Source of the DNA: Anaerosalibacter bizertensis
GTDB taxonomy: Bacteria > Bacillota > Clostridia > Tissierellales > Sporanaerobacteraceae
DNA: 64,000 bases
Direction of reading: 5' to 3'
Assembly (NCBI RefSeq): GCF_009696605.1
Contig: NZ_VULR01000002.1
Coordinates: 170,343 to 234,342 of the forward strand
Below, in pieces: positions 54,139 through 62,396 of this stretch. The notes beneath the pieces are model-generated. The model saw only the letters and a program-made list of their open reading frames with translations. It was not told the origin of the DNA and made no database searches. A program made the translations under genes and the position numbers. Within the stretch, counting starts at the first letter, position 1. The number at the start of each line of letters is the position of its first letter.

Positions 54139-55899
54139 TTGGTCAATATAAAATTAAAAAACTTTTTAAAAGATAGTGTAAAATCTATATATGAAAGCAC
54201 TAAAAGATTTCCTATAACTATAGGAGTATGCATACTTCTTGTTATAATGCTTATTATAACAAATGAAAATCAATCTAATTTAAGTAAAGAAGCTTTTGAA
54301 ATTATTCAAAGAATCAATATGATAATATCTCTTGGAATACCATTATCCTTGTGTTTTAAATTGATATTTGAAAAGAAGGACATGAAAAAATTAAATGAAG
54401 TATTTATTTATATTCTAGGAATAGGAGCTTTAGTATTATATTATTTTTATTTATTAAATGATTTTAAGGACACAAGCATAATAAGATATATAGGACTAAG
54501 CATTTTCTTATACCTTGGATTTCTCTATATACCATGGTTGGGAAATAAAAAGCACTATGAAAACTATATTATAAAGGTATTGGGAAACTTTTTTCTTACA
54601 GTTATTTATGCTGTAGTAATCTATTTTGGATTTTCAGCTATAATTTTTACTATAGACAAGCTTTTTTCAATAAACATAGAATGGAAAATATATTATTATA
54701 TGGCCCTTATTGTATTCATAGTTCTTATGCCATCTATGTTTTTAGCTAAGATACCTTATAATAATCATGACTTTTCAAAAGTTGATTATCCTAAAGCTCT
54801 CAAAGTACTGTTACTATATATAGTAATCCCTCTTATTACAATATATACAACCATACTTTATGCTTATTTTATAAAGATAATTGTAACTAGAAACTGGCCA
54901 GAGGGTTTGGTGTCCCACTTGGTTTTATGGTATTCAGTCATAACAGTTGGTGTAGTATTCTTTATTCATCCATTAGTAGATAAGAATAAGTTGGCTAAAG
55001 TTTTTACATTTTGGATTCCAAAGATTATTATTCCAATAATTTTCATGATGTTTGTCTCTATAGGAATTCGAATAAGAGAATATGGTATAACAGAAAATAG
55101 ATATTTTGTACTTGTTCTAGGAATATGGGTTCTAGGTATTATGATATATTTTTCAGCAGCAAGAAAAATGAAAAATATAATAATTCCTATATCTCTTTCA
55201 ATAATAGTTTTAAACGCAGTATTCGGACCATTGAGCAGTTTTTCCATATCTAAATATAGCCAGAATAAAAGGTTTGAAGAAATATTAGTTAAGAATAATA
55301 TGCTCTACAATGGGAAGATAGTTAAGCCTAAAGCCAAGTTACCAGAAAAAGACAAAATAGAGATGAGCATGATTTTATCATATTTTAAGGATAAACATAG
55401 TTTAAATAATGTAAAATATCTTCCTAATAATTTTGAAACAGATGATATGACAGAGGTTTTTGGTTTTCCTTATACTTTCGCTGAAAATGGCTATGGGAAA
55501 AAATATCATTACTTTGCTAGCGATAAATTAGAAAAGACTATTGAAATAAAAGACTATGATTATTTAGTTAGTATAAATGACTTAATTAATAGTAGAGTAG
55601 AAATTAAAATATCAGAAAAAATCAATTGTACAGTATATAACCATGTGTTAAAAATAAAAGATGGCGAAGATATAATCTATGAAAAAAATATAGAAGAATT
55701 TATAAAAATTATATTTAATAAGTATAACAATGAATTAGATAATAGTGAGATAAACATTGAAGACATGACATTTGAAGATGAAAATGAAAAAGTAAAGATT
55801 AAATTTATATTTAATAATATTTCTTTGGAAAGTAGTGGTGAGGGGCTTATTGAAAATATAAATGATATAGGACTAGATATTGTCCTTAAAATCAAGTAA
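54139..55899 (+). CDS. DUF4153-like multi-pass membrane protein
   Basis: The 586-residue protein has about 11-12 membrane helices in its first 380 residues, including VILFGFSAIIFTIDKLF-like YFGFSAIIFTIDKLFSIN and WYSVITVGVVFFIHPL, then a soluble C-terminal domain (about 385-586) rich in Lys and Glu. The layout and RIREYGITENRYFVLVLGIW block are those of DUF4153 proteins, whose role is unknown. TTG start; the better ribosome site is AAAGGG at 54126-54131. A large hairpin terminator follows. Confidence 0.82.
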   Translation: MVNIKLKNFLKDSVKSIYESTKRFPITIGVCILLVIMLIITNENQSNLSKEAFEIIQRINMIISLGIPLSLCFKLIFEKKDMKKLNEVFIYILGIGALVLYYFYLLNDFKDTSIIRYIGLSIFLYLGFLYIPWLGNKKHYENYIIKVLGNFFLTVIYAVVIYFGFSAIIFTIDKLFSINIEWKIYYYMALIVFIVLMPSMFLAKIPYNNHDFSKVDYPKALKVLLLYIVIPLITIYTTILYAYFIKIIVTRNWPEGLVSHLVLWYSVITVGVVFFIHPLVDKNKLAKVFTFWIPKIIIPIIFMMFVSIGIRIREYGITENRYFVLVLGIWVLGIMIYFSAARKMKNIIIPISLSIIVLNAVFGPLSSFSISKYSQNKRFEEILVKNNMLYNGKIVKPKAKLPEKDKIEMSMILSYFKDKHSLNNVKYLPNNFETDDMTEVFGFPYTFAENGYGKKYHYFASDKLEKTIEIKDYDYLVSINDLINSRVEIKISEKINCTVYNHVLKIKDGEDIIYEKNIEEFIKIIFNKYNNELDNSEINIEDMTFEDENEKVKIKFIFNNISLESSGEGLIENINDIGLDIVLKIK

Positions 55900-55937
55900 T
55901 AATGAGTCAAGGATTTTTCCTTGACTCATTATTATTA
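55897..55937 (+). terminator. Terminator of the DUF4153 gene
   Basis: TAATAATGAGTCAAGGA (55897-55913) pairs with TCCTTGACTCATTATTA (55918-55934), then TT. Confidence 0.88.
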
Positions 55938-56085
55938 AGCAAATGTATTCTATATTTGAATTTGAATATTTTATTTGTTCAAATTTTTTTATTATTCTCT
56001 AAAATTATAAACTAATTTAAGTATATTTTCAAACTATTATATTAATTTATTTTTTAGTTTTAAAATATAGAATAGGAAAATGTTA

Positions 56086-56122
56086 TTGACATATGCCCAT
56101 AATCATATATAATGTAATTATA
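56086..56122 (+). promoter_or_regulatory. Promoter of the DUF5320-Fur-DUF134 cluster with overlapping inverted repeat
   Basis: TTGACA (56086-56091), 16 bases, TATAAT (56108-56113). TATAAT-GTA-ATTATA (56108-56122) is an inverted repeat over the -10. It resembles PerR/Fur-class half sites, although the gap is three bases, not one. Confidence 0.65.
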
Positions 56123-56161
56123 ATGAACATAAACCCAAAATTAAAAAAGGAGGCTATTAAA

Positions 56162-56404
56162 ATGGCTGGAAGAAATGGAACTGGACCATTAGGCATGGGA
56201 CCAAGGACAGGAAGAGGATTAGGGAGATGTGGAACAGAAAAATTTGACGATAGACGACCAAGAAGACTAGGATATGGATTAGGTTGCAATAGAAGATTAG
56301 ATGGCAGTGAAAAATCTTTTCTTGAAGATGAAAAAGTAATACTTGAGGAAAGACTTGAGTATATAAATAAAGCCCTAGATACATTAGAAAACGAAGAAGA
56401 GTAG
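56162..56404 (+). CDS. DUF5320-type small glycine-rich protein
   Basis: The 80-residue protein begins MAGRNGTGPLGMGPRTGRGLGRC, the typical DUF5320 head (GTGPxGMGPxTGRGxGxC), followed by a charged region and a predicted coiled coil (about 50-78, EDEKVILEERLEYINKALDTLE). These proteins usually sit beside DUF134, NifX-like or Mrp genes concerned with iron-sulfur and metal handling. I start at ATG 56162 because AAAGGAGGCTATTAAA precedes it. It is the first gene of a metal-regulatory cluster. Confidence 0.85.
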   Translation: MAGRNGTGPLGMGPRTGRGLGRCGTEKFDDRRPRRLGYGLGCNRRLDGSEKSFLEDEKVILEERLEYINKALDTLENEEE

Positions 56405-56410
56405 TATATT

Positions 56411-56436
56411 GGGGAAAATAGAATTCTATTTTCCTC
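56411..56436 (+). repeat. Near-perfect palindrome between the DUF5320 and fur genes
   Basis: GGGGAAAATAGAA is followed at once by TTCTATTTTCCTC. It could form a hairpin with a GAATTC loop or be a protein site. There is no T-tract, so a full terminator is unlikely. Confidence 0.5.
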
Positions 56437-56488
56437 AGATACATAAGAAATAGTTATATTTTCTATTATTTTAAAAGGTGTTGATGCT

Positions 56489-56959
56489 ATGAAAGAATTT
56501 AATGCACATGAGAAAGAAAGCTATTTATTGATTAAAAAATTAATAGAAGATAATGGATATAAAATGACTTATCAAAGAAGAGAAATATTATCTCAATTTA
56601 TTATAAATAAAAATAATCATTTAAGTGCAGAAAAAGTTTATGACATGCTAAAAGATAATGGAATTGGAATCTCAACAGTATATAGGAATATAAATATATT
56701 TGTAGATTTAGACATATTAAAAGAATTTAGAGTCGATAATAAAAGCTATTATGAGCTAAAAATGTATGCAAGAAAACCTCTTCATATACATCTCCAATGT
56801 GAAAAATGTGGGAAGATTAAAGACATTGTTGATAAAGAAATAATTTTAAATTATTTAAAGATAAATAATTTAATTGAAAAAAATTATAATATTGAAATAG
56901 ATGATGTTGATATTATGTTTCATGGTTTATGCAATAATTGTACAAAAAAATATATTTAA
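56489..56959 (+). CDS. Fur-family metal-responsive regulator
   Basis: The 156-residue protein has a winged helix (YKMTYQRREILSQFI, HLSAEKVYDMLKDNGIGISTVYRNINIF) and a metal-binding dimer domain with HIHLQCEKCGKIKDI and GLCNNCTKKYI, the two structural CxxC zinc pairs. It may be Fur, Zur or PerR; the sequence alone does not decide. It follows DUF5320 and precedes DUF134, so it probably controls this cluster. An Fur-type box also lies before rpsD. Confidence 0.9.
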   Translation: MKEFNAHEKESYLLIKKLIEDNGYKMTYQRREILSQFIINKNNHLSAEKVYDMLKDNGIGISTVYRNINIFVDLDILKEFRVDNKSYYELKMYARKPLHIHLQCEKCGKIKDIVDKEIILNYLKINNLIEKNYNIEIDDVDIMFHGLCNNCTKKYI

Positions 56960-56977
56960 CTGAAAGTAGGTGATAAA

Positions 56978-57349
56978 ATGCCTAGGCCTAGAAAAAGAAG
57001 AAGAGTATGTAGTCTGCCTAATTTTAAAGTATTTGGACCTTTGAATGGTACAATTAATCAAGATGATTTTATATTATTAACAGTAGATGAATATGAAGTT
57101 ATTCGTCTTATAGATTTGGAAGGCCTTGAACAAGAACAGTGTGCAGAAAGGATGGATGTAGCACGTTCCACAGTTCAAAGAATGTATTCAAATGCCAAGA
57201 AAAAAATTGCAGATAGTTTGATTAATGGAAAAATATTAAAAATTGAAGGTGGAGACTATGTACTATGTGATGCCAATCATAAAAAATGTTCTCCATGTTT
57301 TGGAGGAAGGCACAGACATAGAAGAAATGGATCTCAGCACATTGACTAA
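56978..57349 (+). CDS. DUF134 helix-turn-helix protein
   Basis: The 123-residue protein has the N-terminus MPRPRKRRRVCSLPNFKVFGP, then VDEYEVIRLIDLEGLEQEQCAERMDVARSTVQRMYSNAKKKIADSL (sigma-70 region 4-like HTH, residues 38-85) and a Cys/His-rich tail CDANHKKCSPCFGGRHRHRR. DUF134 proteins are putative regulators linked to iron-sulfur or FeMo-cofactor-like proteins. It starts 18 bases after the Fur gene, so they share an operon. Confidence 0.9.
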   Translation: MPRPRKRRRVCSLPNFKVFGPLNGTINQDDFILLTVDEYEVIRLIDLEGLEQEQCAERMDVARSTVQRMYSNAKKKIADSLINGKILKIEGGDYVLCDANHKKCSPCFGGRHRHRRNGSQHID

Positions 57350-57356
57350 TACTATG

Positions 57357-57393
57357 AATGGATATAATAAAACATTTTATTATATCCATTTTA
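57357..57393 (+). terminator. Terminator after DUF134
   Basis: AATGGATATAATAAAA (57357-57372) pairs with TTTTATTATATCCATT (57375-57390). Confidence 0.8.
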
Positions 57394-57538
57394 TGTATTA
57401 ATGGTTATAAAGTATAGATATATTCACATTGACAATAAAAAACTGTGTTTATATAATATAGGTATAAAAGATACAGTTAAAAGTAAACCGATACAAAATA
57501 CATTTTAAGTAGATACTTTATTTCTAGAGGTGATGATT

Positions 57539-58465
57539 TTGGAAAATTTTAAATATATTTTTGGACCTGTTCCTTCAAGGAGAATGGGACTTTCCATAGG
57601 TATAAGTCCTATAGCTAAAGGTCATTGCAATTATTCTTGTACATATTGTCAATTAGGAAGAACAAGAAACATGGGAAATGAAAGGGAAGAGTATTTTAAT
57701 TGTAATGAAATAATTGAAGAGTTTAAGTTATATTTAAAAGATGATATTGATTTTGATGTAGTTACAATAGTAGGGGAAGGTGAGCCTACCCTATATTCTA
57801 AATTAGGTATTTTAATTAAAGAATTAAAACTTCTTACAGACAAGCCTATAGCAGTCATAACAAATGGGGGACTAATGTCAGATAGTTCAGTAAGAAAAGA
57901 ATTGAAAAATGCAGATATAGTACTTCCTTCACTAGATGGCTGTGATGAGAAAATGTTTAAAAAAATAAATAGACCCCATGGAAGTATAAAGTTTGATGAA
58001 ATAGTTGAAGGATTAAGAATTTTTTCTAAAGAGTATGATGGCCAATTATGGATTGAAACAATGATTATAAAAGACCTTAATGATAATAGAGAATTTTTCT
58101 TAGATTTTAAAAAATTACTTGATACAATAAGCTACCATAGGTTGTATATTAACTCTCCAGTAAGACCACCAGCTGAAAAGTCTGTAGAACAGCCATCAAA
58201 GGAATCTATTAAAGAAGCTGTATCAATACTAGGAGGTATATCTATAGATGAATTATCCTCTGAAGGATTTTATAGTGAAGTTGAAGATAATTATGAAGCA
58301 GTTCTAAGTATTATAAAAAGACATCCTATGAATCAATTTGAAATAAAATCTTTTCTAGATAAAAGAGGAGAAGAAGATATAGAAGGATTTTTAAATAGAC
58401 TATCCAATGATTCAAAAATAGAAGTAGTAAATTATAAAGATTACTATACATATAGATTGAAATGA
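57539..58465 (+). CDS. Radical SAM protein
   Basis: The roughly 308-residue protein begins YIFGPVPSRRMGLSIGISPIAKGHCNYSCTYCQLGRT, with the CxxxCxxC cluster motif in CNYSCTYCQ, then TIVGEGEPTLYSKLG (a GEP SAM contact) and SLDGCDEKMFKKINRPHG. These GPVPSRR-type radical SAM proteins are widespread in anaerobes; their substrate is unknown. The C-terminal 60 residues form a small HTH-like extension. I start at TTG 57539, eight bases after AGAGG. It overlaps the kinase gene by its stop codon region. Confidence 0.87.
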   Translation: MENFKYIFGPVPSRRMGLSIGISPIAKGHCNYSCTYCQLGRTRNMGNEREEYFNCNEIIEEFKLYLKDDIDFDVVTIVGEGEPTLYSKLGILIKELKLLTDKPIAVITNGGLMSDSSVRKELKNADIVLPSLDGCDEKMFKKINRPHGSIKFDEIVEGLRIFSKEYDGQLWIETMIIKDLNDNREFFLDFKKLLDTISYHRLYINSPVRPPAEKSVEQPSKESIKEAVSILGGISIDELSSEGFYSEVEDNYEAVLSIIKRHPMNQFEIKSFLDKRGEEDIEGFLNRLSNDSKIEVVNYKDYYTYRLK

Positions 58466-58479
58466 AAGGAGAAACAATC

Positions 58480-59355
58480 ATGAAAAATCCTGTAAAAAAA
58501 ATTGCAGCTATTCACGATCTATCTGGATATGGTAGAGCTTCACTTACAGCAATTATACCAATACTTTCATCTATGGGTATTCAAGTATGTCCTTTTCCTA
58601 CAGCAGTACTGTCAAGTCATACTGGGGGATTTAAAGATTTTTCCTTTGTAGATTTAACAGATTCAATGGAAGATTATATGAATCATTGGAAAAAGGTAGA
58701 TATAAAATTTGACTGTATATATAGTGGATTTTTAGGCTCTGCAAGACAAGCCGATATAATATTAGATTTTATAGAAGTTTTTAAGACTGATTCAAATATG
58801 GTAGTTGTAGATCCTGTTATGGGAGACAATGGTAAATTTTATACTACTATAGATGAAAATATGGTTCATAAGATGAGGGATTTAATAAGAAAAGCAGATA
58901 TAATCACGCCCAATCTTACAGAAGCTGCATATTTGCTTGGAAAAGAATATACTAAAAATATTGAAGAAGATCAGATTAAAAAAATGTTAGTAGATTTATC
59001 TAATATGGGACCTGAAATAGTTGTAATAACATCTGTTCCAGATCCTCATATAACAGATAATATAGATGTCTTTGCATATGATAAAGAAAATAATAAATTT
59101 TGGAAAATAGGAGGTAAATATATTCCATCAGATTTTCCTGGAACTGGAGATACATTTACTAGTGTTTTAATAGGTAGTTTGCTAAATGGGGACAGTTTGC
59201 CTATAGCATTAGATAGAAGTGTAAAATTTATTGCATTGGGAATCAGAGAAAGCTTTGGTTTCACATATCCAGCAAGGGAAGGAATCTTATTAGAAAAAGT
59301 CCTCGATAAATTAAAGATGCCAATGATAAACAGCAACTATGAATTGCTTGAATAA
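58480..59355 (+). CDS. pdxY: Pyridoxal/pyridoxamine kinase
   Basis: The 291-residue ribokinase-fold protein has AAIHDLSGYGRASLTAIIPILSSMGI, DPVMGDNGKFY, TPNLTEAAYLLGK and the anion-hole block FPGTGDTFTSVLIGSLLNG with catalytic Asp. It phosphorylates B6 vitamers and belongs to the PdxK/PdxY/ThiD superfamily. I start at ATG 58480 after AAAGGAGAAACAATC; an ATG at 58462 overlaps the radical SAM stop. HMP kinase activity cannot be excluded, which matters because the thiamine route here uses ThiD2. Confidence 0.88.
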   Translation: MKNPVKKIAAIHDLSGYGRASLTAIIPILSSMGIQVCPFPTAVLSSHTGGFKDFSFVDLTDSMEDYMNHWKKVDIKFDCIYSGFLGSARQADIILDFIEVFKTDSNMVVVDPVMGDNGKFYTTIDENMVHKMRDLIRKADIITPNLTEAAYLLGKEYTKNIEEDQIKKMLVDLSNMGPEIVVITSVPDPHITDNIDVFAYDKENNKFWKIGGKYIPSDFPGTGDTFTSVLIGSLLNGDSLPIALDRSVKFIALGIRESFGFTYPAREGILLEKVLDKLKMPMINSNYELLE

Positions 59356-59433
59356 AATTAAATATAAATAAAAAACAAGGTCAGATTTTTTGAACTGACC
59401 CTTGTCAAGTAGACAGGTAATTTAATTAAAATA

Positions 59434-60327
59434 TTATACACATTTGGATGCATGGTTTCTATATTCTAAAGGAGCCATGCATCCTAGTCTTTTTTGAAAT
59501 CTTTCTTCATTGTAAAATTTAATATATTCAGCTATTTTACCTTTTAATTCTTCAAGTGATTTAAACTTCTTACCGTAAAACATTTCAGTCTTTAATATAC
59601 CAAAAAATCCTTCCATAGGACCATTATCTATGCATTTACCAACTCTGGACATACTTTGGGTCATTCCAGCTTTTTCAATCTTACTTTTAAAAATATTGCT
59701 CGTATACTGAAACCCTCTATCACTATGAAATATTGGCTTTGCATCAGGATATTTTTGTATTGCTTTATCAAACATGCTAAATACAAGATTATTATTGTTC
59801 CTAAAGGAAAGTTTATATTCAATAATGCTATTATCATAAAGATCCATAATTGGGCTTAAATAAAGCTTTCTATTATCTCCAGGAATTGAAAATTCAGTTA
59901 CATCTGTTAGCCATTTCTCATTAGGAGCCTTAGCTGTGAAATCTCTTGCTAATATATTTTCCTTTGTATACTCCGGCTTTACTCTAATGCGATTAACTTT
60001 CTTTATTCTAATTCTAGCTGTAATACCTAAAACATTCATAAGCCTATGTATATATCCTTCTGAAAATGATTTATGATTTAGTTTATTAATGAACATGGTC
60101 ATCCTTCTATACCCTAAAATTCCGTCAAATGTTGAATGATATTCATTAATTAATGAGCATATCAATTCATCTTGCTTTTCTTTTTCAGGTTTGACTCTAT
60201 TTTTATATTTATAGTATCCACTTCTTGAAATATTTAGAACCTCACATAGTTTGGTTACTGGATAACCTTTATCTTTAAAAAAATCTACTGTTTTGTATTC
60301 TGCTTCCTGTCTTACTTTGGAGAGCAA
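59434..60327 (-). CDS. IS3-family transposase OrfB (DDE integrase)
   Basis: The 297-residue frame carries an HTH_21 region (KDKGYPVTKLCEVLNISRSGYYKY) and an rve integrase core with the DDE residues in EKWLTDVTEF (Asp), IFHSDRGFQYTS (Asp) and GPMEGFFGILKTEMF (Glu), followed by FYNEERFQKRLGCMAPLEY. It lies in the -1 frame relative to OrfA and is normally made as an OrfAB fusion. The ATG/TTG start alone is not required. The catalytic triad is intact. Confidence 0.93.
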   Translation of the reverse strand: MLSKVRQEAEYKTVDFFKDKGYPVTKLCEVLNISRSGYYKYKNRVKPEKEKQDELICSLINEYHSTFDGILGYRRMTMFINKLNHKSFSEGYIHRLMNVLGITARIRIKKVNRIRVKPEYTKENILARDFTAKAPNEKWLTDVTEFSIPGDNRKLYLSPIMDLYDNSIIEYKLSFRNNNNLVFSMFDKAIQKYPDAKPIFHSDRGFQYTSNIFKSKIEKAGMTQSMSRVGKCIDNGPMEGFFGILKTEMFYGKKFKSLEELKGKIAEYIKFYNEERFQKRLGCMAPLEYRNHASKCV

Positions 60328-61016
60328 AGCTTTCTTTCGAATTCCTCTTTTTTTTTAAGAACTTCAATTTCAAATTCTCTTCTTTTTCTTAATGCTTTTT
60401 CTTTTTCAAGTTCAAGCTTTAGTTTTTCAACTTCAGTTAAATTACTTTCATCAATTTCTGACTTTGGCTTTGGTCCACGCTTTTGATATTTTAAAGCTTC
60501 TGGTCCTTTGTTTATATATGCCCTTGTCCATTTATATACAAGTGCATAAGTAATTGCATACTTATCAGCCGCATCTTTATAGCTCATATCATTTTCAATA
60601 ACCCATTTTACTATTTTTAATCTCTCTTCAAATGTAGTTTTTCTAGATTTCATGGTATAGACATCTCCTTTAGGATCATAAGCATTTATTTCTATACCAT
60701 TATACCATTTGTTAATCCAATTATTAATTACTCCCGCGGAAATGTTATATTTAGCAGATAAGTCTGGTAGTGAATAATTACCTAAAGTATATTCTTCTAT
60801 TACTGATAACTTAAACTCTTTGCTATATGAACGGTTTTTATTTGATGTTTCAAATGCACTTGGTCCATGTTCTTTATATGTTATATACCATCGACGTACA
60901 ACTTCCTTTGTAGTCCCAATCGCATCAGCAATTCCACCAAAACTATCATAGCCTTTCTCATAATCTTCACAAGCTTTAATTTTTATTTTTTTACTATACT
61001 TTGGCTTTCTTCCCAT
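60312..61016 (-). CDS. IS3-family OrfA (helix-turn-helix)
   Basis: The 234-residue protein has two or three HTH units (IADAIGTTKEVVRRWYITYKEHG and YSLPDLSAKYNISAGVINNWINKW and KDAADKYAITYALVYKWTRAY) and a C-terminal leucine-zipper-like coil (LTEVEKLKLELEKEKALRKRREFEIEVLKKK). The A9 run (T at 60348-60356 on the plus strand) encodes LKKKEE, the likely -1 frameshift site that yields OrfAB. It is longer than typical OrfA (about 100-170 residues), like the IS150 group. Confidence 0.9.
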   Translation of the reverse strand: MGRKPKYSKKIKIKACEDYEKGYDSFGGIADAIGTTKEVVRRWYITYKEHGPSAFETSNKNRSYSKEFKLSVIEEYTLGNYSLPDLSAKYNISAGVINNWINKWYNGIEINAYDPKGDVYTMKSRKTTFEERLKIVKWVIENDMSYKDAADKYAITYALVYKWTRAYINKGPEALKYQKRGPKPKSEIDESNLTEVEKLKLELEKEKALRKRREFEIEVLKKKEEFERKLCSPK

Positions 61017-61141
61017 AAAAAAATACCTCCAAGTAGATAATCTAATTTTAATTAATTAGACTGTCTACTTTGGAAGTATCATATCATTTTTTCTGGCCTT
61101 ATTTTTTATTAACATATTATGGGGTAAAAGATTGATATAAA

Positions 61142-61158
61142 TATACCAATATGGTATA
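61142..61158 (+). promoter_or_regulatory. Perfect 7-3-7 inverted repeat upstream of gldA copy 2
   Basis: TATACCA-ATA-TGGTATA, 54 bases before the gene start. Plausible operator; the regulator is unknown. The repeat is not present before gldA copy 1. Confidence 0.45.
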
Positions 61159-61211
61159 CTAATACTAAATTTGTATAAATAAAATATATAAATGGAAGGG
61201 GATGTTATAAA

Positions 61212-62312
61212 ATGGAAAAGCTAATGAGAGCACCATCAAGATATGTTCAAGACAAGGATGTTATATTGAAAATGAAAGAACATACTACTATGTTTGGAGA
61301 TTCTTTCTACATTATTGCAAGTAAAACAGCTATGAAAGTCACTAGACCTAAAATAGAGAAAAGTTTTGAGGGAACTGATGTAAAACTTGTTTTTGAAACT
61401 TTTAATGGAGAAAGTTCTATGAATGAAATAAATAGAATTAGAGATCTAGTTAAAGAAAATGGTAGTAATGTTATAGTTGGTGTAGGTGGAGGGAAAACTA
61501 TAGATACTGCAAAAGCAGTTGCCCATTTCGAAAAAATACCAATTGTTGTAATACCTACAGTAGCGGCAACCGATGCTCCATGTACAGCCCTTTCAGTTGT
61601 ATATACAGATGAAGGAAAATTTAGTGAGTATTTATTTTATCCAACCAATCCAGAAGTAGTAATAGTAGATACAAAAGTCATAGCAAACGCTCCTTCAAGA
61701 TTCTTAGTAGATGGAATGGGAGATGCTCTTGGTACATTTTTTGAGGCTAGAGCATGTTTAAGATCTAATTCTCCAAATTTAGTTTTTGGGGGAATAACAC
61801 AGGCAGGATTCGCACTTGCAAAGCTATGCTATGAGACACTATTAGAATTTGGATATGAAGCTTTACTCGCAGTGGAGAAGAAGACAGTAACTCCAGCAGT
61901 GGAAAAAGTAGTAGAAGCAACAACTTATTTAAGCGGAGTAGGAGCAGAGAATGGAGGCGTTGCTGCAGCCCATTCAATATATAATGGTTTTACAGTTCTT
62001 GAAGAATGTGAAAATACATCTCACGGCAGGTTAGTTGCATTTGGAACACTAGTACAACTTATATTAGAAGGTAGTCCAACAGAAGAAATTGAAGATGTTA
62101 TTGATTTTTGTTTAAGCATAGGATTGCCTATAACATTAGAAGAAATAGGAATAAAAGAAATAGATGAGCAAAAAATAATGAAGGCAGCAAAAGCAGCTTG
62201 TGATGAAGGGGAATCAATACATTATATACTTGGTGGAGTAACACCTGATCAGTTATTTGATGCTATTATAGCTGCAGATAATTTAGGTAAACATTATAAA
62301 GAATTAATTTAG
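61212..62312 (+). CDS. Glycerol dehydrogenase family protein, copy 2
   Basis: The 366-residue protein parallels copy 1: VGVGGGKTIDTAKAVAHF, PTVAATDAPCTALSVVYTDEGKFSEYL, metal Asp in GDALGTFFEARA, and metal His in AAAHSIYNGF and TSHGRLVAFGTL. In copy 2 the second His of the AAAHxIHNG block is Tyr, although the presumed ligand (first His) is retained. GAAGGGGATGTTATAAA precedes ATG. It lies just beyond the IS3 element and has a candidate operator of its own, so regulation probably differs from copy 1. Confidence 0.88.
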   Translation: MEKLMRAPSRYVQDKDVILKMKEHTTMFGDSFYIIASKTAMKVTRPKIEKSFEGTDVKLVFETFNGESSMNEINRIRDLVKENGSNVIVGVGGGKTIDTAKAVAHFEKIPIVVIPTVAATDAPCTALSVVYTDEGKFSEYLFYPTNPEVVIVDTKVIANAPSRFLVDGMGDALGTFFEARACLRSNSPNLVFGGITQAGFALAKLCYETLLEFGYEALLAVEKKTVTPAVEKVVEATTYLSGVGAENGGVAAAHSIYNGFTVLEECENTSHGRLVAFGTLVQLILEGSPTEEIEDVIDFCLSIGLPITLEEIGIKEIDEQKIMKAAKAACDEGESIHYILGGVTPDQLFDAIIAADNLGKHYKELI

Positions 62313-62332
62313 TATATTACAGAAATTTCAAA

Positions 62333-62378
62333 ATATAGAAAGGATCTTTTATAATGGAAGGTCCTTTCTATATTTTTG
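62333..62378 (+). terminator. Terminator of gldA copy 2
   Basis: TATAGAAAGGATCTT pairs with AAGGTCCTTTCTATA, with one G-U pair, then T. Confidence 0.85.
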
Positions 62379-62396
62379 CATATTCTAATTTTTATT

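Larger units (their letters stand above)
59396..61081. mobile_element. IS3-family insertion sequence (two-frame transposase)
   Basis: The imperfect terminal repeats are TGACCCTTGTCAAGTAGACA at 59396 and, on the other strand from 61081, TGATACTTCCAAAGTAGACA; AATTAAAAT also matches further in. They enclose orfA and orfB with a -1 slippery A9 between them. No clear 3-5 base target duplication is seen with these boundaries, so the ends may be off by a few bases. Both frames look complete. Confidence 0.82.

Noticed and set aside
56108..56122. Exact PerR box
   Set aside because: The half sites match but are separated by three bases rather than one, so it is reported only as a generic inverted repeat.
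59377..61100. Longer IS3 ends starting at AAGGTCAG/AAGGCCAG
   Set aside because: The flanks align without gaps for a further 19 bases, but the match is partial, overlaps a hairpin of its own, and IS3 ends normally begin with TG. I kept the inner boundaries.
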